From the NCBI RefSeq assembly GCF_020171285.1, contig NZ_JAIUZI010000010.1:1-64000 (forward strand): a stretch of DNA of 64,000 nt, in the 5' to 3' direction. The stretch comes from Seohaeicola saemankumensis (GTDB lineage: Bacteria > Pseudomonadota > Alphaproteobacteria > Rhodobacterales > Rhodobacteraceae). Shown here piece by piece: positions 35,387 to 45,600 of this stretch (its first letter is position 1; each line of letters starts with the position of its first letter). The position numbers were made by a program, and so were the translations under genes. The notes beneath the pieces are model-generated. The model saw nothing but the letters and a program-made list of their open reading frames with translations, had not been told where the DNA came from and did not search any database.

Positions 35387-36771
35387 GCCGCCGGAGCCTC
35401 CTCCTTGGTTTGGTCGCCCTTGGGGTTGACCCAGTGTAGCAGGATCAGCCCGATCAGAAAGAGCAGGATGACAGGCGAGACGCCGAGGCGGGCGCTGCCG
35501 GTGATCGTCGTGGTGACACCGATCAGGATCGGGGCGATAAACGATGTGGCGCGGCCGGAAAGCCCATAAAGACCAAAGCTTTCGGTCGGGGCGTCGGGGT
35601 CGGCGTGGCGGACCATCAAGGACCGGCTGGCGGCTTGCAGGATTCCGCCCATGCCGCCGATCAGCATACCGCAAGACATGAAAATGATGTCCGGCAGCGA
35701 TGAACCTTCCGGCAGGGCCACGCCAAAGATCGCCTCGCGCGACATGTTGATGACCACGAAACAGACCGCGATCAGAGTCCAGACGGCAGCAATGACCACC
35801 GGTTTGGGACCAAACCGTTTGTCCAGCTTGCCGCCGACCCAGCTGAACACGACCGCAGCCAGGGCGCCAAGGATGCCAAAGATTCCAATCTGGGTGACGG
35901 GCCAGCCCAGCACGCCCTTGGCGTAGATACCACCAAAGGTATAGAGGCCGTTCAGCGCATCGCGGTAGAACATCGACCCGCCCAGAAAGGCCGACAGGCT
36001 GATGCGGTGTTTCAGGTCGCGAATGGATTTGCCAAGCACCCGAAGCGCGTCGGCCGTGCTGCTGTGCTTTGTCGCCACGACAGGCATTTTGACCCACCGG
36101 AAATAGGGGATCATGAAGACGATATACCACAAGGCGGTGATCGGGCCGACGGCGCGCGTGCCTTCGCGGTGCTCGGCGTCCAGCAGACCCATTCCCGGAT
36201 CGAAACCGACCAGCGTCTTGCCGTTGCCCTGTTCGGCAAAGAACACCAGCAGGATTGCCAGAGCGAGCAGGCCACCGGCATAGCCAAATGCAAAGCCGGA
36301 GCCGGAGATCTGGCCGATTTCCTGTTCTGTGCCCAGGTCGGGCAACTGTGCATTGATAAAGATCAGCGCGTATTCCGCGCCGATGAACCCAAAAGCGAAA
36401 AAGGCGAGCATCCAATACAGGTTGGATCCGTCCGTCGCGGTGAACCAGAGTGCGGCGGACCCGATCACATACATGATCGAGAACCAGATGATCCATGGTC
36501 TTCGGTTGCCGGACGTATCGGCATAGGCCCCCATGACCGGCGCGCCAAAGGCGATCAGCAGTCCGGCGACCGCCATGCCCCAGGCCCACAGAGTCTGCGC
36601 CTGCGCGGCGGCGGTGTCGCCGTCGCTGCCAAGCGACATGTAATACTCTGCCGCGACCCCGGCAAAGAACGGGCCAAAGATGAAAGTGACCAGCAACGTA
36701 TGATACGGCTGGCTGGCCCAATCGAAAAAGAACCACCCCCAGATACGCTTGCGCGCCGAAACTTCCTGCAT
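35383..36771 (-). CDS. MFS transporter, UMF1 family
   Basis: A 462-residue carrier with about twelve helices. The N-terminal RIWGWFFFDWASQPYHTLLVTFIFGPFF is typical of the UMF1 family, the bacterial relatives of yeast Atg22. The role in roseobacters is unknown; amino-acid efflux is suggested by the yeast protein only. It is translationally coupled to mepA (four-base overlap). Confidence 0.88.
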   Translation of the reverse strand: MQEVSARKRIWGWFFFDWASQPYHTLLVTFIFGPFFAGVAAEYYMSLGSDGDTAAAQAQTLWAWGMAVAGLLIAFGAPVMGAYADTSGNRRPWIIWFSIMYVIGSAALWFTATDGSNLYWMLAFFAFGFIGAEYALIFINAQLPDLGTEQEIGQISGSGFAFGYAGGLLALAILLVFFAEQGNGKTLVGFDPGMGLLDAEHREGTRAVGPITALWYIVFMIPYFRWVKMPVVATKHSSTADALRVLGKSIRDLKHRISLSAFLGGSMFYRDALNGLYTFGGIYAKGVLGWPVTQIGIFGILGALAAVVFSWVGGKLDKRFGPKPVVIAAVWTLIAVCFVVINMSREAIFGVALPEGSSLPDIIFMSCGMLIGGMGGILQAASRSLMVRHADPDAPTESFGLYGLSGRATSFIAPILIGVTTTITGSARLGVSPVILLFLIGLILLHWVNPKGDQTKEEAPAA

Positions 36772-36920
36772 GCCCGTCCCCCTGCCTGCCTGCGCCGATA
36801 TGACAGGCTGCCGGGTGATTAAGCAAGAAAACCTTGTTCCCGTCGGTCCGGAATGTCGCGGCCCTTGCCCTTTGGCGCAGTGGCGCTTAGGTGGTATGGA
36901 TCGCGACGAGAGAGGGCCCG

Positions 36921-37208
36921 ATGCAATCGTTAGTGCAGATTCTGATGCTGATCCTGGATGTGGTTTGGTTCTTTGTCATCGCTCATGTGATCATGTCGTG
37001 GCTGATCAATTTCCAGGTGCTCAACACCCGGCAGGAGTTCGTGGCGCAGATCTGGTACGGGCTGAACCGGATTCTCGAGCCGCTGTATGGGCGGGTCCGC
37101 CGCATTCTGCCGCCGATGCAGGGTATCGACCTGGCGCCACTGGTGGTGTTGCTGGCCATCATCGCGATCCGGATTGTCGTCCAGAACAACGCGCCCGCCC
37201 TGTACTGA
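36921..37208 (+). CDS. YggT family membrane protein
   Basis: A 95-residue protein with two membrane helices and the YggT pattern DVVWFFVIAHVIMSWL, NRILEPLYGRVRRILPP and IDLAPLVVLLAI. Function is not settled; family members are linked with cell division and osmotic tolerance. The start at 36921 has AGAGGG upstream. It is divergent from the UMF1 gene. Confidence 0.9.
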   Translation: MQSLVQILMLILDVVWFFVIAHVIMSWLINFQVLNTRQEFVAQIWYGLNRILEPLYGRVRRILPPMQGIDLAPLVVLLAIIAIRIVVQNNAPALY

Positions 37209-37217
37209 CCCGCGTCG

Positions 37218-37249
37218 CCGGGCTTCGGGTATTTTCAATCAGAAATAAG
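37218..37249. repeat. gene-end repeat copy E
   Basis: GCCGGGCTTCGGGTATTTTC followed by AATCAGAAATAAG lies 10 bases after the yggT stop. It matches the TATTT plus AGAA design of the other copies. Confidence 0.45.
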
Positions 37250-37341
37250 CGGCAGGGGGGCGCCCTCTTGTTTACCGATTCTCAAGACGTGTAAGCTGTC
37301 GTCAACGAGCAGAGACCGATAAACGCTGACGAGGCTATCCG

Positions 37342-39396
37342 ATGACCGCTGCCCCATCCGATGCAGGCGCGCTGCTGCGCGATGTTTTTGGATTCGACGC
37401 CTTTCGCCCGGGCCAGGACGAGATCGTGCAGGCGGTGGCGCAGGGCGAAAACGTGCTGGCGATCATGCCGACTGGCGGCGGCAAATCCCTGTGTTTCCAG
37501 TTGCCAGCGCTGATGCGCGATGGGGTGACGGTGGTGATTTCGCCGCTGATTGCGCTGATGCGCGACCAGGTGCGGGCGCTACAAGAGGCCGGCGTTTCGG
37601 CCGGCGCGCTGACCTCGGGCAATACAGATGAAGAGACCGAGGCGGTCTGGGACGCGTTGGAAGCCGGGCGGCTGAAGCTGTTGTACATGGCGCCCGAGCG
37701 GCTGGCGGCGGGGTCGGCTATGGGCATGCTGCGCCGCATCGGCGTGTCGTTGATCGCCGTCGACGAGGCGCACTGCGTCAGCCAGTGGGGCCATGATTTT
37801 CGCCCCGATTACCTGCGTATCGGCGAATTGCGCCGGGCGCTGAATGTACCGCTGGCCGCCTTCACCGCCACGGCGGATGCCGAAACCCGCGACGAAATCG
37901 TGCAGAAACTGTTCGACGGGCAGGCGCCGCGCAGCTTCCTGCGCGGGTTCGACCGGCCGAACATCCATCTCGCCTTTGCCGCCAAGGACAGCCCGCGAAA
38001 GCAGATCCTGCAGTTCGCCGCCGCCCGCAAGGGTCGGGCCGGCATCGTCTATTGCGGTACCCGCGCCAAGACCGAAGCGCTGGCCGCCGCCCTGCGCGAC
38101 GAGGGTCACAGCGCCTGCCATTACCACGGCGGCATGGAGGCCGAGGACCGCCGCATCGTCGAAACCCGCTTTGCCCGCGAGGACGGGCTGATCGTGGTGG
38201 CCACGGTCGCCTTTGGCATGGGTATCGACAAGCCCGACATCCGCTGGGTCGCGCATGCCGACCTGCCAAAGAGCATCGAGGCCTATTACCAGGAAATCGG
38301 CCGCGCCGGGCGCGACGGGGCGCCGGTGGAAACGCTGACGCTTTATGGCTCCGATGACATCCGCCTGCGCCGTGCCCAGATCGACGAAGGTCTTGCGCCG
38401 CCGGAACGACGCGTCGCCGACCATGCCCGGCTGAACGCCCTGCTGGGCCTGGCCGAGGCGTTGACCTGCCGCCGGCAGACCCTGCTGGGATATTTTGGCG
38501 AAACGTCTGAGCCTTGCGGTCATTGTGACCTGTGCGACGCGCCGGCGGATCTTTTCGATGGTACCACCGCCGTGCGCAAGGCGCTGTCGGCGATCCTGCG
38601 GACCGAGGAATGGTTTGGCGCGGGCCATCTGATCGACATCCTGACCGGGGCCGATACCGGCAAGATCCGCGAACGGAGGCATGACCAGCTGCCGACCTAT
38701 GGCGCTGGCAAGGATTATGACAAACGCCAGTGGCAGGCGATTTTTCGGCAGATGATGGGGCACGATCTGGTCCGACCCAACCCCGAGCGTCACGGAGCCC
38801 TGCAGATGACAGAAGCGGCAAAGCCGATTCTGAAGGGCGAGGCCGGGATCACCCTGCGCCGGGACAGCCTGAAGAAATCCGCCGAACGCCGGCCGGCCGT
38901 CAAAGCGCTGGTATCGGATGAGGACGCGCCGCTGATGTCCGCGCTGAAGGCCAAGCGCCGGGCGCTGGCCGAGTCGGCCAAGGTGCCGGCCTATGTGATT
39001 TTCCCGGATCGGACGCTGATCGAAATGGCAGAGCAGCGCCCGGCGACGCTGGATCAGATGGCGCGGGTGAACGGGGTGGGCGCAAAGAAACTGGAACGCT
39101 ATGGCGCGCTGTTTCTGGAAGTCATCACCGGGGCCAGCGAAGAAATGCACCCGACGCGCCGCAAGCTGGCCGGGAGGGAGGCGGGAGCGCTCTACGATCA
39201 GCTGATGGAGGTGCAGGCGCAGCTGGCGCGTGGCGAAGGTGGCATCGACAAGCCGCTGAGCTGTTCGGCGGCGCAGCTGGCAAAGGTGGCCAAGTTGCGC
39301 CCGGGCGATGCGCAGGGATTGGAACGGGTGTTGGGCGACCGCCGTGCCGAACGGTTTGGCGCGGCTTTTCTGGACGTCTTGCGCCAGGCGGGCTAA
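37342..39396 (+). CDS. recQ: ATP-dependent DNA helicase RecQ
   Basis: A 684-residue full-length RecQ. Helicase motifs include FRPGQDEIVQ, Walker A MPTGGGKS (42-49), DEAH at 141-144 in VDEAHCVSQWGHDFRPDY, and QEIGRAGRDG. A zinc-binding RQC domain (CRRQTLLGYFGE, CGHCDLC) and a C-terminal HRDC-like region follow. It unwinds recombination intermediates at damaged forks. The C-terminus is longer than in E. coli (609 residues), with a second HRDC-like segment (SCSAAQLAKVAKLRPGD). Confidence 0.95.
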   Translation: MTAAPSDAGALLRDVFGFDAFRPGQDEIVQAVAQGENVLAIMPTGGGKSLCFQLPALMRDGVTVVISPLIALMRDQVRALQEAGVSAGALTSGNTDEETEAVWDALEAGRLKLLYMAPERLAAGSAMGMLRRIGVSLIAVDEAHCVSQWGHDFRPDYLRIGELRRALNVPLAAFTATADAETRDEIVQKLFDGQAPRSFLRGFDRPNIHLAFAAKDSPRKQILQFAAARKGRAGIVYCGTRAKTEALAAALRDEGHSACHYHGGMEAEDRRIVETRFAREDGLIVVATVAFGMGIDKPDIRWVAHADLPKSIEAYYQEIGRAGRDGAPVETLTLYGSDDIRLRRAQIDEGLAPPERRVADHARLNALLGLAEALTCRRQTLLGYFGETSEPCGHCDLCDAPADLFDGTTAVRKALSAILRTEEWFGAGHLIDILTGADTGKIRERRHDQLPTYGAGKDYDKRQWQAIFRQMMGHDLVRPNPERHGALQMTEAAKPILKGEAGITLRRDSLKKSAERRPAVKALVSDEDAPLMSALKAKRRALAESAKVPAYVIFPDRTLIEMAEQRPATLDQMARVNGVGAKKLERYGALFLEVITGASEEMHPTRRKLAGREAGALYDQLMEVQAQLARGEGGIDKPLSCSAAQLAKVAKLRPGDAQGLERVLGDRRAERFGAAFLDVLRQAG

Positions 39397-39427
39397 GTCC
39401 CGTCGAAGCTGGACCAAGGGGGATGTG

Positions 39428-40213
39428 ATGCTTGTTGTGATCTCGCCGGCCAAGCGGCTGGACTGGAGCCCGAGCGGCGAGCGAATGAGCGCGCCGGAAT
39501 TCAAGGAAGACGCCAACCGGCTGGCGCGGACGATGCGTAACCAGACGCTGGGCGATCTGCAGAAACTGATGGGCATCAGCCCCGATCTGGCGCGGCTGAA
39601 CCGTGACCGGTTCCGCGCCTTTGCGGATGATCCGGAGGGTGACGCGGTGCGCCCGGCGGCACTGGCCTTTGCCGGCGACACCTATCTCGGGCTCGAGGCC
39701 GCATCGCTGGATGCCGAGGAAATGGACTGGGCGCAGGATCATTTGCGGATTCTGTCCGGCCTTTACGGTGTGTTGCGTCCGCGCGACGCGATCCAGCCGT
39801 ACCGGCTTGAAATGGGCAGCCGGCTGAAGACCCGGCGGGGACAGAGTTTGTACGACTACTGGAGAGATGCCCCTGCCCGTGCACTGAAGGCGCAGGCGCA
39901 GGCGGTGGGCACGGACGTTCTGGTCAACTGCGCCAGCCAGGAATACTTTGGCGCGGTTGATCTGAAGCGTCTGGGCCTCCGGGTTATTACGCCGGTCTTC
40001 ATGGAGGACAAAGGCGCCGAACCGAAGATCGTCAGCTTCATTGCCAAGCGTGCACGGGGTGCAATGGCGCGGTTCATCGTGCAACGACGCCTGACGGACC
40101 CGGCTGCCCTGACCGATTTCGACAGTGGAGGCTATGTGTTCCGACCTGACCTGTCCGACCCGGACCGGCCGGTGTTTGTTCGCCCCTACGAGGCCGGCGC
40201 AAACGCGGCCTGA
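39428..40213 (+). CDS. yaaA: peroxide stress protein YaaA
   Basis: A 261-residue YaaA (DUF328), which in E. coli limits free iron during peroxide stress. Motifs include VVISPAKRLDW at the N-terminus, FAGDTYLGLEA, LSGLYGVLRPRDAIQPYRLEMG, LVNCASQEYF and FMEDKGAEPKIVSFIAKRARG. AAGGGGG lies about eight bases before the ATG. It follows recQ by 31 bases, so the two may be co-transcribed. Confidence 0.93.
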   Translation: MLVVISPAKRLDWSPSGERMSAPEFKEDANRLARTMRNQTLGDLQKLMGISPDLARLNRDRFRAFADDPEGDAVRPAALAFAGDTYLGLEAASLDAEEMDWAQDHLRILSGLYGVLRPRDAIQPYRLEMGSRLKTRRGQSLYDYWRDAPARALKAQAQAVGTDVLVNCASQEYFGAVDLKRLGLRVITPVFMEDKGAEPKIVSFIAKRARGAMARFIVQRRLTDPAALTDFDSGGYVFRPDLSDPDRPVFVRPYEAGANAA

Positions 40214-40251
40214 CCGGCGGAGCGTCAAGAACGCTCTGCAGGCGCGGCACG

Positions 40252-42498
40252 TCAGCGCGTGTCACAGCCATGCAAAGGGCTCGCGTCTGGCGGAACATGT
40301 TGGGCGATTCGTTCGGTGATCGACTGTTTGCGCAGGGGTTTGGTCATGTAAAAGTCCAGCCCCGCATCCAGAATGCCCTGTGCATCGCCATCCATCGCGT
40401 GGGCCGTCAGCGCGACGATGGGGACATGCGCGGCGGTACCGCTTTCGATCTGGCGGATGGCGGCCGTCGCCTCCTTGCCATCCATGCCAGGCATCGAGAT
40501 ATCCATGAAAATCAGATCCGGTTCAAAGCAGGTGTAGGCATCGACGGCTTCATGACCATTGCCGGCGAACCGCAGTTCGATGTTCAGCGCCTGAACCATC
40601 TTTCGGAACACCAGTTGATTGGTCTTGTTGTCTTCGGCGGCCAGGACCCGCATCCGCCGCGTTCGGGTTGCGGTGCTGTCGGACCGGGGCGTGTCAGACG
40701 TTTCGGGCTGCGGCAGCTGGTTGCTGCGCGCGGGCGGAAAACTCTCTTCCGGTGTCTCGGGCGCGGGTACGGCCGCGCCCAGGGCTGCCAGCCGGGCAAA
40801 CAGCTCTGCGCGTGGGATCGGCTTTTGCAGAATGGCCTGCAGATGGCGGCAGGCGGGGTCGTTCTGGGCAAAGCTGGGGTTGGACGACAGCAACAGGAAC
40901 GGCACCTCGGTCCAGCCGTCGATCCGCATCGCCTCGGCCAGCTCGAGACCATCCATGCCCGGCATATTGTGATCGCTCAGAACCAGGTCGACGTCCGCGC
41001 TCATCGCGTTCAGCGCCGCACGCCCAGACGCGCAAGAGGTCACGCGAACACCGAGCTGCTGAATTTGCCGTTCCAGGATTTCACGGTTCACCGGCAGATC
41101 GTCGACCACCATCGCGTGGCGCAGGCCGTCGGGCAGGGTCGGCAGAACCGGCTGCGGCCCGTCGGCCTTGGGCATTGTGACCCGGAAGCCAAAGCACGAC
41201 CCCTTGCCCTCTTCGCTCTCGACCCAGACCGATCCGTTCATCAGCTCGATCAGCCGCCGCGAAATCGCCAGACCCAACCCGGTGCCCTCGAACTTGCGGT
41301 TGCGCTCATCTTCGACCTGATTGAATTCGCCAAAGATGTGGTCGATCTTTTCCGCCGGTATGCCAATGCCGGTGTCTTCGATCGCGACGTGAATGGCCGA
41401 GCTGTCGGCGGTATCGTCGGGTATGCCGGTCACCCGGATCAGAACATGCCCCGCCTTGGTGAACTTGATCGCGTTGCCGACCAGGTTGGTCAACACCTGC
41501 CGCACCCGGCCCGGATCGCCGACGAACCGGGTCGGCAGAAACAGGTCGTAGTCGACCAGCATATCCAGCCCCTTGTCCCGCGCGGTGGGCTGCAACAGCA
41601 TCACCACCTCGTGGATGCAGCGCTCCAGGTCAAACGCCTCGGGGTGCAGCACCAGCTTGTCGGCCTCGATCTTGGAGTAATCCAGAACGTCATTGATGAT
41701 CACCAGCAGGGCTTCGCCCGAATTCTTGATGGTATTGGCGTAAAGCCTCTGTTCTTCGTCCAGATCGGTGTCGTTCAGCAGTTCGGCCATGCCCACCACA
41801 CCGTTCATCGGCGTCCTGATCTCGTGGCTCATGTTCGCCAGAAATGCCGATTTGGCCCGGTTGGCGGCTTCGGCGCGTTCGCGGGCGGCCTTCAGTTCCG
41901 CCTCGTACCGGACCGATGCGGTGATGTTCAGGACGATGCTGACCATGTCGCCACCGTGGCCGCGCTGGTCGATCGCCTTGATGTACTGGTCGTTCCACGT
42001 CCGCATCACCACCGGTTGCGGATTGGGAGAAACCCAGCGGTCCATCATCTGCGTGCGCCAGTCCGCAGCCGACAACTCGCCGGTATTGATCAGCCCCTCG
42101 TCCGTCAGGATCTGCAGCATTCGGGCGTAACTTATACCTGGCGCGACTTCGTCCAGGCCGTCAAAGAAACCGACATAGGCCGTATTGGCGCCGATCAGCC
42201 GGCTGTCGGCGTCGAAAAAGGCAAACCCGTCCTGAATGGTCTGGATCGAATGCCATAGCCGCCGTTCCGCGATTTCGATCTTTTCGTGTGCGACGGTCAG
42301 GTCGGATTTGACTTTGGCGTTTTCGTCCCTGACAGTGGCGACCTCGGCCTGAGTTTCACCGATCTGTTTGGTCAGCGCCAGTGCGTGCCGCCCCAGTTTG
42401 CGGTTGGCGGCCGACAGTTCCGCCTGCTTCAGTTCGAGCAGGCGTTCCGCGGCAAGCCGCGCGCGCCGTTCTTCGGCTAGTTTGTTGGCAAGGCTCAT
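40252..42498 (-). CDS. soluble hybrid histidine kinase with two receivers
   Basis: A 748-residue cytoplasmic hybrid kinase with no membrane helix. Residues 1-80 form a coiled coil, followed by a PAS-like domain (about 82-195). The phosphoacceptor is H225 in [12 protein letters not shown], and the ATPase domain has NLVGNAIKF and [12 protein letters not shown]. Two receiver domains follow: [10 protein letters not shown]...[11 protein letters not shown], then AAEDNKTNQ...[11 protein letters not shown]. No phosphotransfer domain is present. The coiled-coil-PAS start resembles kinases that act near FIST or heme-NO sensors, but none is next to it. It is convergent with yaaA. Confidence 0.9.
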   Translation of the reverse strand: MSLANKLAEERRARLAAERLLELKQAELSAANRKLGRHALALTKQIGETQAEVATVRDENAKVKSDLTVAHEKIEIAERRLWHSIQTIQDGFAFFDADSRLIGANTAYVGFFDGLDEVAPGISYARMLQILTDEGLINTGELSAADWRTQMMDRWVSPNPQPVVMRTWNDQYIKAIDQRGHGGDMVSIVLNITASVRYEAELKAARERAEAANRAKSAFLANMSHEIRTPMNGVVGMAELLNDTDLDEEQRLYANTIKNSGEALLVIINDVLDYSKIEADKLVLHPEAFDLERCIHEVVMLLQPTARDKGLDMLVDYDLFLPTRFVGDPGRVRQVLTNLVGNAIKFTKAGHVLIRVTGIPDDTADSSAIHVAIEDTGIGIPAEKIDHIFGEFNQVEDERNRKFEGTGLGLAISRRLIELMNGSVWVESEEGKGSCFGFRVTMPKADGPQPVLPTLPDGLRHAMVVDDLPVNREILERQIQQLGVRVTSCASGRAALNAMSADVDLVLSDHNMPGMDGLELAEAMRIDGWTEVPFLLLSSNPSFAQNDPACRHLQAILQKPIPRAELFARLAALGAAVPAPETPEESFPPARSNQLPQPETSDTPRSDSTATRTRRMRVLAAEDNKTNQLVFRKMVQALNIELRFAGNGHEAVDAYTCFEPDLIFMDISMPGMDGKEATAAIRQIESGTAAHVPIVALTAHAMDGDAQGILDAGLDFYMTKPLRKQSITERIAQHVPPDASPLHGCDTR

Positions 42499-42644
42499 CC
42501 CTGCGGCTCCGGTTACTGGCCCTCAGGGGCGGTTCCAGTGGTACGGGTGGCAGCATCCGCAAAAGCTCTGAAAAAGTGCTTAAGGGGAATCGTTGCCAAG
42601 CGCTTTGTCCCCATGTCACGCTATGACCAAACAGGAGGCTGGAT

Positions 42645-45600
42645 ATGTTGCGAGTTCTGGGTTTTGTCATTGGCTGTTTTCTGGCGATTGTCATGGCGGT
42701 CCTCGTGTCGGCGGACCAGGCTCGGGCGCAGTCTGCGGTACCGGATTTTCGCTATGTCGTAACCAATGATATGGACTTTTACGGCTCGGATCTGGATGCG
42801 CTGTTCGATACCGATCTGCCCGGTTGCCTGCGGGCCTGCACCGCCAATTCCCGCTGTGCCGCCTTTACCTTCAACACCCGTTCAAACGCCTGCTTTCCCA
42901 AGGCGGGAGTGAGTGAGCGCACCGTCTATGCCGGGGCGCTCTCGGCTGAGAAATATCCTACGGCGGGCGCGGTACGGACCCGGGCGCAAGCGCGCAGGGC
43001 GGATCTCGATTTTCTAATGCCCAAGGACTTCGAGCAGGCTTTTGTTCAGGCGCGTGAACTGGGTCTGATCCACCGTGCAGGCGGCCAGGATGTTGAGATG
43101 CTGCTGGATACAGGGCGGCTGCGGGCGTCGCAGGGTCAGCCGGCACAGGCGGTGGGCTGGATTGGTGCGGCCGTGTCGCTGACCGATATGCCGCATCTGT
43201 GGTCCGAATACGCCGGGTTGCTGTTGGATATCCGGACCGAGAACTCGCGTCTGCGCCGTGACTATCACCAGCGGGCCTTGACCGCCGCGCTGAACGGTTA
43301 CCTGCGGGCCGAGGCGGATCGCGACCGGCTGTTTGCGCTGCAGGTGCTGGCCGAGGCGCTGGACCGCAACCGGCGGGGCCGCAACATGATCCCGGCCTTG
43401 CGGCTGGCCTATGACATCCAGCCGCGTCCTGATCTGTCGGCGGCGCTGGACAGCGCAATCGCGAAATACGGATTTCGCGTGACAGACAGCACAGTGGAGG
43501 CCGACAGCGCCGCGCCGCGCATCTGCGCGGCGTTCTCCGAACCGCTGGTCAAGGTGGGGGTCGATTACGAGACCTTCGTTCAGCTTCCGGATCCCTCGCT
43601 GGTGGTGCAGTCGGATGGCAGCCAGCTCTGCATCGACGGGGTCGAACACGGGCAACGCTATCGCATCACCCTGCGCCAGGGATTGCCGGCGGCCAGCGGT
43701 GAGACCCTGCATCGCGACGTCGAGCTGACGCATTACGTCCGCGACCGCAGCCCCGGCGTGCGTTTTCCGGGCCGGTCCTACGTGCTGCCAAAGGCTGCCG
43801 ATGCGGCGTTGCCGGTGCAGACGGTCAATGTGACGAAACTGGATCTGCGGCTGCGCCGGATCAGCGACCGCAATCTGTTGCGCAGTCTGCAGGACGGGTA
43901 TTTTGGTCGCCCCCTGTCGCACTGGCAGGACCAGAATTTCGCCAGTGAGATTGCCGAAGAGGTCTGGTCCGGCACGGCCGAGGTGCAGACTCGCCTGAAC
44001 GAGGAAATGACGACGCGCCTGCCGATGGGCGCGGCCATCGCCGGCCAGCCGGCGGGCATCTATGCGCTCAAGGCCACGGTGCCGGGCGCCGATCCCTATG
44101 ACGACCCGGGCGCCACCCAGTGGTTTGTGCTGTCCGACCTCGGGCTGAGCACCATGTCCGGCACCGACGGGCTGCATGTCACGGTGCGTGGCCTGTCGGA
44201 CGCCGCGCCGCGCGCCGGGGTCGCGCTGTCCCTGATTTCCCGCGCCAACGCGGTGCTGGGGCAGGCGGAAACCGATGACGACGGTTATGCCCGGTTCGAC
44301 CCCGGTCTGATACGTGGCAGCGGTGGTGCGGCGCCCGCGATGGTGATCGCGGAACAGGGTGACGACGACATCGGGTTTCTGTCGCTGACCGATCCCGCGT
44401 TCGACCTGTCCGATCGCGGCGTCGAGGGCCGCGCGCCCGCCGGGCCGGTGGATGTCTTCCTGACGACGGATCGTGGCGCCTACCGCGCCGGAGAGACCAT
44501 TCACGCCACGGTTCTGGCCCGCGATGGAGAGACCCGCGCCATCGAAGGGCTGCCGCTGATCGCCATTCTCAGCCGCCCTGACGGGGTGGAATACCGCCGC
44601 CGGATCTCGGGGGGCGGACAGGCGGGCGGGCATGTGTTTTCCCTGCCTGTGGATGCCACGGTGCCGCGCGGCACCTGGCGGCTGGATATCAAGTCCGATC
44701 CGGATGCGCCGGCACTGGCCAGCCAGACCGTGCTGGTCGAGGATTTCATGCCCGAACGGATCGACTTTGACCTGAGCCTGCCCAACGCGCCGCTGCGTCC
44801 GGGGGATTTTCCGCCGCTGCGGATCGACGCGCGCTATCTGTTCGGCGCGCCCGGCGCGGATCTGACCATCGACGGCCAGGTGGTGTTGCGGCCCTCTGAC
44901 AGCCTCGAGGGCTTCCCGGGCTACCGTTTTGGCCGTTATGACGCCGAACAAGGCGCACAGAGCAGCTACTTTGGCGGCGATCGCACCGATGCTGCGGGCC
45001 AGGCCATGCTGAACGTCGAGATCCCCGATGTGGAGCCCAGCGGTCATCCGCTGCAGGCCACCGTCATCACGCGTCTCGCCGATGGTTCGGCCCGTCCGGT
45101 CGAACGCCGGCTGACGGCGCCGGTGCGTCCGGCCACGCCGGTTATCGGCATCAAGCCTCTGTTCGACGAGGTGGTCGCCGAAGGCACCGAAGCCGGGTTC
45201 GAGGTTATCGGCCTGTCCCCCGACCTGACACCGATGCCGATGCGGGCGCGCTGGACCCTGAACCGGGTCGAAACCCGGTACCAGTGGTATCAGCTCTATG
45301 GCAACTGGAACTGGGAGCCGATCACCCGCCGCACCCGCATCGCCACTGGCGAGGCCGACCTGGGCGGTCAGCCTCTGCGGGTGTCGCAGCCCGTCGACTG
45401 GGGAGAATACGAACTGGTGGTGGAGCGGACGGACGGCGCCTATACCTCGGCCGCGATCCCGTTCTACGCGGGCTGGTACGTTTCGGCGGACGCTTCCGCC
45501 ACACCAGACCGGCTGGAGATGTCGCTGGACAGATCCGACTATGCGCCGGGCGATACCGCGCGGCTGCGGATCGTGCCGCGTATGGCGGGTCGCGCCCTGA

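Noticed and set aside
34487-36826. 779-codon frame joining mepA with an upstream extension
   Set aside because: Only the last 299 codons form MepA, with a signal peptide at 35386. The upstream part is a shadow of the UMF1 transporter in another frame, not a fusion.
37579-39681. 700-codon antisense frame over recQ
   Set aside because: It covers recQ, whose helicase motifs are complete on the + strand. The antisense product has no recognisable domain or ribosome site.
40252-42498. kinase gene as part of a DNA-repair operon with recQ-yaaA
   Set aside because: It is on the opposite strand, convergent with yaaA, and shares no regulatory signal with recQ.
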